From JACKFB01 sp041389525 (lineage in GTDB: Bacteria; Myxococcota_A; UBA9042; PHBI01; JACKFB01): DNA of 64,000 nt. Position 1 is the stretch's first letter; every line of letters starts with the position of its first letter. This document shows positions 25,185-33,320 of the stretch, piece after piece. Position numbers and translations under genes: made by a program. The stretch covers positions 62,001 to 126,000 of the forward strand of contig JAWKRR010000006.1 of assembly GCA_041389525.1 (NCBI GenBank). The letters are read 5' to 3'. The notes under the pieces were generated by a model. That model made no database searches. It worked only from the letters and a program-made list of their open reading frames with translations, and had not been told where the DNA came from.

Positions 25185-25471
25185 CTTGCACCCCCGATTT
25201 CGTAGACGTCGCGCTCTGCCCGGGTAGCTGCGCGCGCACTGATGATTCTGTCGCGCTGGCCTCTCTCTACGTGAACCACGTAGAGAACCCGATGGCGCAG
25301 CGAGAGGCCGATGACGACAACGCGATCCGTGCCAGACCCGTCGTCGAGGTAGATCGAAAGAGGATCAGCGAACACGGTGGCGGCTTCCTCGAAGGACACT
25401 CCGTGCTTGGCGAGGTTGGCGGCTGCCTTGTCCTCGTCCCACTCAAAGTCACCTTCTACTTGGGTCGTCAT
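25181..25471 (-). CDS. BrnT-family toxin, second locus
   Basis: 96 aa from the ATG at 25471. The DUF497/BrnT signature is clear: FEWDEDKAAANLAKHGVSFEEAATVFADP, then RVVVIGLSLRHRVLYVVHVERG and RIISARAATRAERDVYE. BrnT proteins are RelE-fold ribonucleases. Its partner here is an XRE HTH protein instead of the ribbon-helix-helix BrnA, unlike the locus at 23368. It lies in the same cassette as a macrodomain gene. Confidence 0.88.
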   Translation of the reverse strand: MTTQVEGDFEWDEDKAAANLAKHGVSFEEAATVFADPLSIYLDDGSGTDRVVVIGLSLRHRVLYVVHVERGQRDRIISARAATRAERDVYEIGGAR

Positions 25472-25592
25472 CGCGACGGACGATATGGGCCACATCCCAT
25501 GGAGTCAAGGATCAGGTCTCCGCAGCCACGCTGGAATGAGGTAGCCACGGCGGGTCCGCGGGCACAAGGTTGTCCGGCTACTACAACCCTGC

Positions 25593-26180
25593 TCACACGG
25601 GCTTGTGGTGAGGCGAAGGCGCCAGCAATGCGCGCAACTGTGCTTCCCATGCATCCTTGGTCCTGCGGTCGAAGCAGACAAACGTAACGGACAGGTGGTC
25701 GTTCGCGTGCCGGAGGAATGATGCGACCTCGCGGACAGCGATTCGCGCCGCTTCAGCGAGTGGAAACTTGTAGGCTCCACAACCGATGGCCGGGAATGCA
25801 ATGCTCGTCGCGCCGACACTCGCAGCGAGGCGTAGAGTCTCGCGATAGCACGATTCAAGGAGGTTCCGCTCGCCATGGTCGCCACCATCCCAAGCCGGGC
25901 CTACAGCGTGGACGACGTAGCGAGCGTCGAGATTGTATGCTGCGGTCGAGACGGCGCTCCCAATCGGGCACCTGCCATGCGCTCGACACTCGGCGAGGAG
26001 TGCTGGGCCTGCCGCGCGGTGAATCGCGCCGTCAACTCCGCCACCTCCGGACAGCGCAGAATTCGCTGCGTTTACGATGACATCAACGCACAGTGTCACG
26101 ATGTCACCTTGAACAACGGCAATGCGCTCTGACAACGCCAACGCAGCTGCTTCGTCCAGGTCGTGCAGGCTTGGGTTCAC
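25593..26180 (-). CDS. Macrodomain protein, YmdB/MacroD-like ADP-ribose-binding hydrolase
   Basis: 195 aa from the GTG at 26180 (GGAGG 11 nt upstream). Macrodomain landmarks: VVQGDIVTLCVDVIVNAANSALSGGGGVDGAIHRAAG (Asn and the GGGV loop that hold the distal ribose), ILDARYVVHAVGP and AFPAIGCGAYKFPLAEAARIAVREV. MacroD-type enzymes remove ADP-ribose from acidic residues or hydrolyse O-acetyl-ADP-ribose. A 172-nt leader separates the gene from attC site 2. It reads toward the BrnT-like toxin with a 121-bp gap. Confidence 0.9.
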   Translation of the reverse strand: MNPSLHDLDEAAALALSERIAVVQGDIVTLCVDVIVNAANSALSGGGGVDGAIHRAAGPALLAECRAHGRCPIGSAVSTAAYNLDARYVVHAVGPAWDGGDHGERNLLESCYRETLRLAASVGATSIAFPAIGCGAYKFPLAEAARIAVREVASFLRHANDHLSVTFVCFDRRTKDAWEAQLRALLAPSPHHKPV

Positions 26181-26352
26181 GCTGGCTATCCTCCGGGGTT
26201 GCGTCGCGAGGCCTGCCGCGCACTTGCTGCGGGTCTCTCGAGTGGCCGGTCTGCGTCGATGGTAGCCTGTGTTGGGGGCCGCGGAGCCGGTCGACCCGCT
26301 TGGAGCGGAGCAGCGCAGGGCGACATGCGCCACGACGTTCGCGGTGGGGTCA

Positions 26353-26445
26353 CCCCAACGTTCCGATAGGCTGTTGGCGCGGGCTTGCCAGGCGGCGAAG
26401 GAGCCCTGCAAGCCCGTGCCAATCAGCTTCATCGGTATGTTAGGC
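26353..26445 (-). repeat. Integron attC site 2
   Basis: On the plus strand: CCCCAAC (26353-26359), GTTCC, GATAGGCTG (26365-26373), a stem GGGCTTGC/GCAAGCCC, CAGCTTCATC (26424-26433), GGTAT, GTTAGGC (26439-26445). It is built exactly like site 1, with 5-nt spacers and one extra base in the right L box, and shares the sequence CCGTGCCAATCAGCTTCATCGG. On the minus strand the boxes read GCCTAAC to GTTGGGG. The stretch 26446-26722 to its right holds no recognisable gene and is probably a cassette truncated by the IS. Confidence 0.85.
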
Positions 26446-26784
26446 GCTGGCCGCGGCGCGCGACCGGCAGGTCGATGCGTCGCGATGGTGGGCCCGTGCT
26501 TCGGGCGGTCGGGGACGCTGTCGGCGCCGAGCTCGTGGGCGGGCTGCCGTGCTTTCCAAGCTGGTCGGGCCGGCCGGAGTTCGTGCAGGCTTGGGCGAGC
26601 TGCCTCGCGCGGCGGTGGGCTGAGGCTGTTGGAAGAGGTCGCCTCACCTGATGCCAATCTCCTCGGTGCTTCTTTCAACCCCGCCCCGGTCGGCATTGGG
26701 GCTGGACCTTCAGCGGCGAAGGTGTTGCGCTTCTCGTCAATCCGGACGTTTTGGCCTGCTGGTGATTGGTCATCCGGGTCATCG

Positions 26785-27789
26785 TCATGCCGCCTTTTGG
26801 TCTGCTGAGCGCAGCCGGTTGCGCTGGCGGCGAATCTCTCGTCCGAGCGCGAGCTTGTCGGCCCGCAGCTGCTTGCGTCGCTCGGGGTCGCCGAAGTGGA
26901 CCTCCTTGGGCTCGATGTAGCCGAGCGCTGCGTGTAGTCGCTCGTCACAGTACTCGCGGACAATCCGCTCGATGCGCCTTTCCGCCTCGAGGTAGTTCGA
27001 CCCGTACACGTCCTCGGATTCGTCGCGCACGGTGCCGTTGAATCGCTCCGCGATCCCGTTGGACTCGGGATGCCGCGGTCGCGTGGCGATGTCGATGAGG
27101 TCATGCGCCTTCACGACGGCCTGCAGTTCCTTGTTGCAGAACTCGGAGCCGTGGTCGTGCACGATTCGCGGCCTCTGCCCAGCCGGCAACGCCTCCAACG
27201 CCGCCAGCAGCTCGGTGGCGACGGCCTTGCCGTTGAGGTCTATCAGCAGCTTGTGGTGCACGATGTACCGGCTGAACGCGTCCACGAACGACAGTAGGAA
27301 GTAGTGCCGACCCGCCACCCAGACGTACATCACGTCGGTGTGCCACTGCTGGTTCGGTCCTGTCGGCCTGAATCGGTACTCGCCAGGCGAGCGCGTCGAC
27401 TTCTTCCAGCGCGACATCAGCTCCGCCTCGCGCAACACTCGGTACACCGCGCTCTCGCTGGCGTACGCGACCCCGCGGTCGACCATCATCCACGTCAGCT
27501 TTCGATAGCCCACGCGCGGGTGTGCCAGCGCGAACGCCCGGATGAGCTCTTCTTCGTCGGCCAGCAACCGGTCCAGCCGCGGCGGCACAGGTGGCGCGTC
27601 CTCGAGCCGACCCGCGGCCCGACGTTGGAGCCACTCGAAGTACACGCTCCGTGTCACCCCGAGAGCGCTCAACGTACGCTCCACCGGCCAGCCTGAGCGC
27701 TCCCGCGTCTTCGCCACTAACTCCAACACGGCCTCCTTCACCGCCGCCGGTACGCGACCTCCTGAACCAAGCTTCAGATCTTTTTTTTT
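26785..27789 (-). CDS. IS3-family transposase OrfB (catalytic part, made by -1 frameshift)
   Basis: About 334 aa when read from the A9 run (27781-27789). It has an rve integrase core: first Asp in HTDVMYVWV, second Asp in IVHDHGSEF, Glu in HPESNGIAERFNGTVRDE, so the DDE triad is intact. The preceding HTH_21 stretch VGYRKLTWMMVDRGVAYASESAVYRVLREAEL is normal for IS3 OrfB. The OrfA stop follows the slippery run by a few bases, and one -1 step joins OrfA to this frame. Nothing suggests inactivation. Confidence 0.88.
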   Translation of the reverse strand, partial: KKKDLKLGSGGRVPAAVKEAVLELVAKTRERSGWPVERTLSALGVTRSVYFEWLQRRAAGRLEDAPPVPPRLDRLLADEEELIRAFALAHPRVGYRKLTWMMVDRGVAYASESAVYRVLREAELMSRWKKSTRSPGEYRFRPTGPNQQWHTDVMYVWVAGRHYFLLSFVDAFSRYIVHHKLLIDLNGKAVATELLAALEALPAGQRPRIVHDHGSEFCNKELQAVVKAHDLIDIATRPRHPESNGIAERFNGTVRDESEDVYGSNYLEAERRIERIVREYCDERLHAALGYIEPKEVHFGDPERRKQLRADKLALGREIRRQRNRLRSADQKAA

Positions 27790-28064
27790 AGCTCCAGGTT
27801 CTCCGCGGTGACCTCGCTCACAACCGCCCGCAGTCGGGTCAGCTCCGCCCGAAGGCGCTCCACCTGCTCGTCCGGCTTGTCCGGCCCCTTCAGCGCGGTT
27901 TCGGTCGCCTTCTGAGCCACCGCCCGCCACCCGTAGAGCAGGTTGGGTGAGAGCGCGTGCTTCCGACACACCGCCGCCGCCGTGACCCCCGGCTGGTCCG
28001 CCTCCTTCAAGATGGCCAGCTTCTCCTCCACCGTAAACCGCCGATACTGCCGCTTCCCTGACAT
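27774..28064 (-). CDS. IS3-family transposase OrfA (HTH)
   Basis: 96 aa, starting MSGKRQYRRFTVEEKLAILKEAD, a helix-turn-helix (GVTAAAVCRKHALSPNLLYGWR) that binds the IS ends. The C-terminal leucine-rich coiled coil (VERLRAELTRLRAVVSEVTAENLELKKK) dimerises. It ends just past the slippery A run (A9 then G) where about a fraction of ribosomes should shift to OrfB. Confidence 0.88.
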   Translation of the reverse strand: MSGKRQYRRFTVEEKLAILKEADQPGVTAAAVCRKHALSPNLLYGWRAVAQKATETALKGPDKPDEQVERLRAELTRLRAVVSEVTAENLELKKKI

Positions 28065-28406
28065 CCATCACCTCCGCTGCGAGGAAGCATCGCCCCCTCT
28101 GTCGTGGATGCCAATCCCATACAATCCGCAAAGTCCGGTTCAGGGAGAAGCTACACACCACCGACCTAACCGTTGCAGACTGATGCTGAAATGACGCGGA
28201 AAGGGGGCTCAGTGACAGGTCGCTGTCCATCAAAGCGTCCGCGGCCGCCCATACGAACACCGAACTGTCGCCGCCACCGCCTGATGGACCTCGTTCGAGC
28301 GCACGGGTCACCTCGAGGAGAAGACGATGCTCAGCGCCGAGGCCCGCGACCACTATGGGGCGACCGGACGGATACACTGCTGTGTCGCGGTGCTACCGGG
28401 GAACCG

Positions 28407-28919
28407 CTACTCGGGGCGTACCCACTCGCGGATTGAGGCGACCTCGGGCCGCCAGGCGTCGTCGTCCAGGCGGATGAGGCGGAAGCTGGCGAAGAGCTCG
28501 TCCATGAGGTCCTCGATCTCTTCGAGGAGGTCGAAGCGCTCGTAGATCTGGTCGTCTTCCTCGCGGGAGAGGACGGCGGGGATCTTCAGGCCGTGTAGCG
28601 AGAGGTCGTCGGCCTTGATGGTCGCCGTCCACTGCTTTTGGTCGAAGACGACGCGCAGCCGGGCCTCTTTGACCTGTTTGCCGGTCTGGAGCGAGGCGCG
28701 AGCCTCTTCGGTCTCCGTGGGCGACTCGCTCTTGATGACGTTCTGTTCCTTGATGTCGCCCAGGGCTTCGAGGGTCAGCCGGGCGTCGAACCACACCTCG
28801 ATGGTGCGGTCTTCGCCGAGGCGGAAGAGGCCCTCTTGGCGCTCTGAACGAAACCAGAGCCAGGTCAGGAATTCACGGCCGAGGAAGCGGGTGTTCGCGA
28901 TGCGATTGACGAGATCCAC
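28407..28919 (-). CDS. Conserved protein downstream of the RdgC-like gene, 170 aa
   Basis: The sequence starts MDLVNRIANTRFLGREFLTWLWFRSERQEGLF and includes an acidic middle (EDRTIEVWFDARLTLEALGDIKEQN) and a long helix (RFDLLEEIEDLMDELFASFRLIRLDDDAW). I recognise the FLGREFLTWLWF opening as a recurrent neighbour of RdgC-like genes in deltaproteobacteria, but no function is known to me. It begins 12 nt after the stop of the RdgC-like gene and is surely cotranscribed. Together the two may replace the longer one-piece RdgC of gammaproteobacteria. Confidence 0.7.
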   Translation of the reverse strand: MDLVNRIANTRFLGREFLTWLWFRSERQEGLFRLGEDRTIEVWFDARLTLEALGDIKEQNVIKSESPTETEEARASLQTGKQVKEARLRVVFDQKQWTATIKADDLSLHGLKIPAVLSREEDDQIYERFDLLEEIEDLMDELFASFRLIRLDDDAWRPEVASIREWVRPE

Positions 28920-28930
28920 GTGTCAGCTCC

Positions 28931-29563
28931 TCAGCGTCGCATGTCGGGCGGGATGGCGAAGACGGTCGGTTCGAGGGTGGCGGCTCGCTCAAGCTCGTCC
29001 ACGGTCATCCCGGCCCGCTCGAGGCGGCTGTAGACGTTCCGCGGGATGAGCACCATCTCGAACGTGTCGGTGAAGAAGTCCTGAAAAATCTCGTTCATGC
29101 GCTTGTTCGAGGTGAAGAACCACGCCTCGCCGCGCTCGATGTTCCAGACGAGGTCGTAGCTGCGAATCGAGGGCAGCACGCGTCGGCGCAGCTCTTTCTC
29201 GAGTCGGTCGCGGACCTCGTCCTCCTCCGCGCGGCTCAGCCGCTCGCGGCTAAGCCGGGTCTGCTCGAGCCGGACGGCCCGCTGCAGGTGCAGCTTGAAG
29301 ATCGCGCCCGGGACGCGCAGCGTGTCCTGCCGCATCCCCAACTGGACGTAGTTTCCCCACAACACCCGCTCGAGATCGAGCTCGGTCTCGAAGGGGTCGC
29401 GCATGTCGACCCAGCCGAGGGATTCTTCCTGGTCGCTCTCCACCTCGATGTCGCGGAACCGCCGGGATTCCAGCGCCTTCATGAAGCGGTCGCGGAAGTC
29501 GGAGGGCAAGTCGCCCTCGACGTAGTAGGCGGTAGCGGTGATTCCGCCCGTCAGCGCACCCAT
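28931..29563 (-). CDS. RdgC-like recombination-associated protein
   Basis: 210 aa. The ATG at 29563 lies 7 nt after AGGGAG and is preferred to the GTG at 29569. The protein opens with ALTGGITATAYYVEGDLPSDFRDRFMKALESRRFRDIE. Next come LGWVDMRDPFETELDLERVLWGNYVQLGMR, RVPGAIFKLHLQRAVRLEQTR (the RdgC-type K..P and basic helix), and EVRDRLEKELRRRVLPSIRSYDLVWNIERGEAWFFTSNK. RdgC binds double-stranded DNA and limits RecA activity in E. coli. This version is about 90 aa shorter than E. coli RdgC. A 17-bp palindrome precedes it. Confidence 0.75.
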   Translation of the reverse strand: MGALTGGITATAYYVEGDLPSDFRDRFMKALESRRFRDIEVESDQEESLGWVDMRDPFETELDLERVLWGNYVQLGMRQDTLRVPGAIFKLHLQRAVRLEQTRLSRERLSRAEEDEVRDRLEKELRRRVLPSIRSYDLVWNIERGEAWFFTSNKRMNEIFQDFFTDTFEMVLIPRNVYSRLERAGMTVDELERAATLEPTVFAIPPDMRR

Positions 29564-29582
29564 CGGCACACTCCCTGAGTCG

Positions 29583-29599
29583 CCGGGTGATTCACCCGG
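29583..29599. promoter_or_regulatory. Palindrome upstream of the RdgC-like gene
   Basis: CCGGGTGA, one T, then TCACCCGG: a perfect 8-bp inverted repeat about 20-36 bp ahead of the RdgC-like start. Its position suits an operator, but it also lies near the OmpA-gene terminator. Confidence 0.4.
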
Positions 29600-29612
29600 G
29601 TTGAAAATGAAA

Positions 29613-29641
29613 CGCCGGGGAGCGAAGTCCGCTCCCCGGCG
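29613..29641 (-). terminator. Strong terminator after the OmpA-family gene
   Basis: CGCCGGGGAGCG (29613-29624) pairs with CGCTCCCCGGCG (29630-29641), a 12-bp perfect stem with a 5-nt loop. On the minus strand the stem is followed by TTTCATTTTC. It ends the OmpA-family transcript 24 nt after its stop. Confidence 0.85.
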
Positions 29642-29665
29642 CCTAGCTCACGCCGAACGGGTCGG

Positions 29666-31423
29666 CTACTTCTCGATCTTGCGCATGATCGGGCGCTGCT
29701 TCAGCACGATGATCTCCACGCGACGGTTGGTCGCGCGGGCCTCGGCCGTGGTCCCCGGAACCGCCGGGCGCTCCTCACCGAAGCCCTGAGACTCCATGCG
29801 CTCGGCCGCGATGCCCTCCTTGATAAGGAACTCGCGCACCGACGCCGCGCGGCGATCGGAGAGCTTGAGGTTGTACTTGTCGGAGCCCACGTCATCCGTG
29901 TGGCCCTCGACGCGCACTTTCTCGATCTCCGGGTACTGCGTCATGATGCTGGCGACGGCGCGGAGCAGCGGCCAGCTGACTTCCTTGATGGTCGCCTTGT
30001 TCGTGTCGAAGTACACCATCTCGTAGAGCTTGATGGCGTTGTCCTTCAGCTCGACCAGGTACTTGTCCGGGCAGCCGTCGTCGTCCTGATAGCCGTTGCG
30101 CGTCTCAGGCTCGTTCGGGCACTTGTCGGCCAAGTCGAGGATGCCGTCGCCGTCGTTGTCAGGGTCGGGGCAGCCGTCCTCGTCCTCCCAGCCGTCCTTG
30201 TCCTCGGGCTGGAGCGGGCACTTGTCGTTGACGTCGAGGATGCCGTCGCCGTCATTGTCGGGGTCGGGGCAGCCGTCGGCGTCTTCGTAGCCGTCGGGAT
30301 CTTCGGGGTCGTTCGGGCACTGGTCGTTGACGTCCAAGATGCCGTCTTGGTCGTTGTCGGGCTCGGGGCAGCCGTCCTGGTCTTCGAAGTTGTCGAAGTC
30401 CTCGGGGACGGTCGGGCAGGCGTCGTCGTTGTCGAGGATGCCGTCGCCGTCCTGGTCGCGCTCGAGCGGCGGGGCGTAGCCGAGGCCGGCGAAGAAGCGG
30501 ACCTTCGTGTTGCCGTAGCCCTTCGCGAAGCCGGAGCCGCCGCCGACGTTCAGGTTGACGCCGGAGTTCAGCAGGCGGACGCGAGCGCCGATGATGCCTT
30601 CCCAGCCGAGGTTGTTGCGCTCGCTGAAGTCCGAGGTCGCGCCGTACATCTCGGCGATGGCCTGCAGATCGACGTCGTGGCTCTCGATGGCGGCGTGGTC
30701 CTCACCGAGGATTCGCACGCCGGCGCCGAGGCGCCAGTAGAACTCGTCGTCGACCTCGAGGAAGGGGACGTTCTCCTTGGAGCGGACGCGCCAACCGAGG
30801 TTCGCCGCGATGAGGACCGGCCCGACGAGCACGTCGGCGATCAGGCCCGGCTGAAAGCTAAAGCCGTCGGTGACCATGGAATCGCTGTTCCCGGTCGGCA
30901 GCACCGTGAGCAAGTCGATCGCCAAGCCGAAGCCGCCCTCACCCTCCTTGCGGTTGATGATGCGGAGCTTCGGCGAGATCCGGATGTCGCCAAAGGCGGT
31001 CGAGCTGATGGCGCCCGCGTCGATCCCGTCCGGGGTGCCGGCGCGCGACGCGAAGCCGCCCGTCTCGCCCTTATTGATGACGTGGATCGGGATCCCGACG
31101 CCGAGATCAAGCCAGCCCGCGATCGAGAAGCTGCCGGTCAGGTCCAGCGTGAGTTGGTCTTGGATGACCTCATCGCGCGTGGTGACTCCGCCGGTCTTGT
31201 CGATGAAGACGAGGGGGTTCTTGCCGTAAACGAGAAGACCGGACACCGACCAGTACTTCGACGCCGGAACGCCAGAACTGAGCACAGTGAAGAGGTCACC
31301 GGGGTGGGACGAGGGCCGGAAGATCTGGGTGTTGATCTTCGGGTTCGCAGTCGCGCTCGTGGATGGCAACAAGGTCGCCAGCACAGCTGCAATAGCCGTA
31401 AGCGACACGGCGAAGCGATGCAT
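29666..31423 (-). CDS. OmpA-family outer membrane protein with thrombospondin type 3 repeats
   Basis: 585 aa from the ATG at 31423 (AGGAGAG upstream). A Sec signal peptide (AIAAVLATLLPSTSATA) is followed by a beta-rich barrel-like domain (residues about 30-320). Four calcium-binding thrombospondin repeats come next (DQDGDGILDNDDACP, DNDQDGILDVNDQCP, DNDGDGILDVNDKCP, DNDGDGILDLADKCP; about 325-450). The C-terminal OmpA peptidoglycan-binding domain has VRVEGHTDDVGSDKYNLKLSDRRAASVREFL. It should link the outer membrane to the murein and may act as a porin. It is the largest-looking envelope gene here and stands alone with its own terminator. The 435 bp upstream (31424-31858) show no gene. Confidence 0.93.
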   Translation of the reverse strand: MHRFAVSLTAIAAVLATLLPSTSATANPKINTQIFRPSSHPGDLFTVLSSGVPASKYWSVSGLLVYGKNPLVFIDKTGGVTTRDEVIQDQLTLDLTGSFSIAGWLDLGVGIPIHVINKGETGGFASRAGTPDGIDAGAISSTAFGDIRISPKLRIINRKEGEGGFGLAIDLLTVLPTGNSDSMVTDGFSFQPGLIADVLVGPVLIAANLGWRVRSKENVPFLEVDDEFYWRLGAGVRILGEDHAAIESHDVDLQAIAEMYGATSDFSERNNLGWEGIIGARVRLLNSGVNLNVGGGSGFAKGYGNTKVRFFAGLGYAPPLERDQDGDGILDNDDACPTVPEDFDNFEDQDGCPEPDNDQDGILDVNDQCPNDPEDPDGYEDADGCPDPDNDGDGILDVNDKCPLQPEDKDGWEDEDGCPDPDNDGDGILDLADKCPNEPETRNGYQDDDGCPDKYLVELKDNAIKLYEMVYFDTNKATIKEVSWPLLRAVASIMTQYPEIEKVRVEGHTDDVGSDKYNLKLSDRRAASVREFLIKEGIAAERMESQGFGEERPAVPGTTAEARATNRRVEIIVLKQRPIMRKIEK

Positions 31424-31858
31424 ACCCGCTCTCCTAGTCAGGTCCTGGGGGGACGGAACAGCTTGAAAATACTGAAAAAATGTCCCTTGGCAGGGACGCG
31501 GGAACGATAACAGGCTTATCGGGAAGCCGCAATAAGCCTCCTGCGCTTCGGAAGGCGGGCCAGTTGCGGGTCTCCCGGTCGGGGGAAGCGACTTCGATTT
31601 GGCGCCGGGCGCCGGGCGCAGCGCTGCAACGGTGGCCGCTGCGTAGCCCGGGCGGGTGGGACGAGGCGCCGACGGTCGCTAGCCAGCGCTTCTCACCACC
31701 TGCGGCTGCGAGCGGCGGCTATGCAGGCGCGCTCGACGCGTGCTCCCTCCGTCGCCCTGCGACGTGCCAACACCACGCCTCGGTCGCCTCCAGTCCGCGC
31801 ACGTCGAAATCACCCACATCTCCTTGCTCTCGCTCGAAGGTCTGGTCGGAAGTGCGGG

Positions 31859-32668
31859 CTAGAGCCGGGCGCGCACCCACGCTTCGAGGTCGAACCCCCG
31901 AGGCGAGAAAAACCCTCGGCGGACCGCACGTTGGAGGCGGGAGATTCGGCGCACGGCCAGACCGCTCGCGATGCGGTCGACCTCACCCGGGGGCTGATCG
32001 AGGGCTTGGCGGGCGATGCGGTGGATGGTGGCCATGAAGATGCCGACGTCGGAGGGGGCGGGGAGCCAGGTGGCGGCGATGGTGGGGAGCCACGGGTCGA
32101 GCGCTTCGTCGGTGGCGAGGGCGATGTGGATGGCCGAGGCGGCGAGCATCGCTTGGAGGAGGGCGGCTTCCCGCGGCTCGAGGTCGAGTGGGGGGAGCGC
32201 GGGGGCGAGTCCGGCTGCCACGGCGGAGAGGACGAGGGCGATTGCGGGCGCGCGCGGGCTCGCGACGGCGCACCACGGGGAGGCGATTGAGACGGGGGCG
32301 CGGCCGAGGGCGGGGCTGACGAGCGTGAGGACCGTGGCGTCTGCGGGGAGGAGCCCGCCGTGGGGCAGGGCGTTGGCTTCTTCCGCGAGGCGGGCGGCGT
32401 GCGCGGCCATGCCTTCGGACTCGCCGGCAGCCCACCGGGTCGCGAACCAGGCTTGGTCGCCGAGTGTGGGGAGCGCGCCGGCGAGGGCGTCCTCGGGGCT
32501 GCGGAGGGCGTCGTCGGGTGCGAGGCGGGCGGGCGGTTGGCGGAGGGCCGACCGGAGGCGGGCGTCTTCGCGTGCGTAGCCCGAGGCCAGCGCGTGGTGA
32601 CGCCGGGTCAGGGCGAGGACGTGCAGCGCGTTGGCGATGCCGAGGTGGTTTCCGGCTACGAAGGGCAT
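31859..32668 (-). CDS. Hypothetical protein, 269 aa
   Basis: The ATG at 32668 has no clear ribosome binding site, and there is no signal peptide. The protein is mostly helical and Ala/Leu/Pro rich: NHLGIANALHVLALTRRHHALASGYAREDARL, an EAALLQAMLAASAIHIALATDEAL helix and IFMATIHRIARQALDQPPGEVDRIASGLA. It ends RRGFFSPRGFDLEAWVRARL. I do not recognise a family. It lies 70 bp downstream of pcp on the same strand and may share its transcript. Confidence 0.55.
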   Translation of the reverse strand: MPFVAGNHLGIANALHVLALTRRHHALASGYAREDARLRSALRQPPARLAPDDALRSPEDALAGALPTLGDQAWFATRWAAGESEGMAAHAARLAEEANALPHGGLLPADATVLTLVSPALGRAPVSIASPWCAVASPRAPAIALVLSAVAAGLAPALPPLDLEPREAALLQAMLAASAIHIALATDEALDPWLPTIAATWLPAPSDVGIFMATIHRIARQALDQPPGEVDRIASGLAVRRISRLQRAVRRGFFSPRGFDLEAWVRARL

Positions 32669-32738
32669 GGTGCGGGACCATGCCAGGACTCCCGGGTAGT
32701 GCCAAGACGGCGCGCCCGTGGGGCGGAGGGGCGGGGCC

Positions 32739-33320
32739 TCACGGTGAGAGCAGGGCGGCGGCGAGGCGAGTGACCAGCGGCTGCATCGCGCTGGGCTGTC
32801 GGTCCCATGGGAGGTGCAGAAAGCAGGCGGGGATCTCGGGCGGGCACGCGGTCAGCAGCGCGTAGTAGGCCGCGTTGCACACGTAGCCGCCGGCGTCGTG
32901 TGACGGGCGGACGGGGAGCTCGGGCGTGGCGAGAAGCGCTGCGAGCCCCGCCGCGTCGATGGGCGCGCGGAGACGTGCGGGCGCGTCCTGGGACGGGGCG
33001 GCGTGGCGTGCGACTTGACCTGCGTTGTCGGGTCGGTCGGAGGTCGCCGCGGCCGAGGCGAACTGCTCGAGCCGGGCATCGCCCGCGTGACCGGCGCCCA
33101 GGGCGATGACGAGCGCTGGCTTCCACCGGGCCAGCAGCTCCGGCACTTCGACGGCCACGCCCTCGTAGATGACGGGCAGGACGACGCCGGTGACGGGGTG
33201 CCCGATGAGGCGTGTCCCGTTCAGCGACAGCGCGATTTCACCCGACGGATTCGGGTCGATTCGTTGGCCGTCACGTCCGAGAAACGGCCCGAAGCCGGTG
33301 ACTAAGATGCCCGCGTTCAA
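32739..33320 (-). CDS. pcp: Pyroglutamyl peptidase I (pyrrolidone-carboxylate peptidase)
   Basis: 193 aa. The TTG at 33320 is chosen because its TTGA overlaps the stop of the upstream gene; there is no ATG near the conserved start ILVTGFGPFLGRDGQRIDPNPSGEIA. This cysteine peptidase removes N-terminal pyroglutamate. The catalytic triad is visible: Glu in ARLEQFA, Cys in DAGGYVCNAAYYALL, His in CFLHLPWD. The nearby GRT..VE segment is modified. The length is slightly short of the usual 205-215 aa. Coupling to the MepA-like gene suggests peptide recycling, but this is an inference. Confidence 0.88.
   Translation of the reverse strand: MNAGILVTGFGPFLGRDGQRIDPNPSGEIALSLNGTRLIGHPVTGVVLPVIYEGVAVEVPELLARWKPALVIALGAGHAGDARLEQFASAAATSDRPDNAGQVARHAAPSQDAPARLRAPIDAAGLAALLATPELPVRPSHDAGGYVCNAAYYALLTACPPEIPACFLHLPWDRQPSAMQPLVTRLAAALLSP

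Larger units (their letters stand above)
26723..28211 (-). mobile_element. IS3-family insertion sequence
   Basis: A two-ORF transposase (27774-28064 and 26785-27789) with an A9 slippery run, flanked by imperfect ends: TGTTGCGCTTCTCGTCA at the left (26723) and, inverted, TGAGCCCCCTTTCCGCGTCA at the right (28211). Both begin with TG as in IS3 members, and agree best around CTTYC.CGTCA. I see no target duplication, so the ends are approximate. About 1.5 kb is normal for the family. It has landed inside the cassette block, to the right of attC site 2. Confidence 0.8.
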
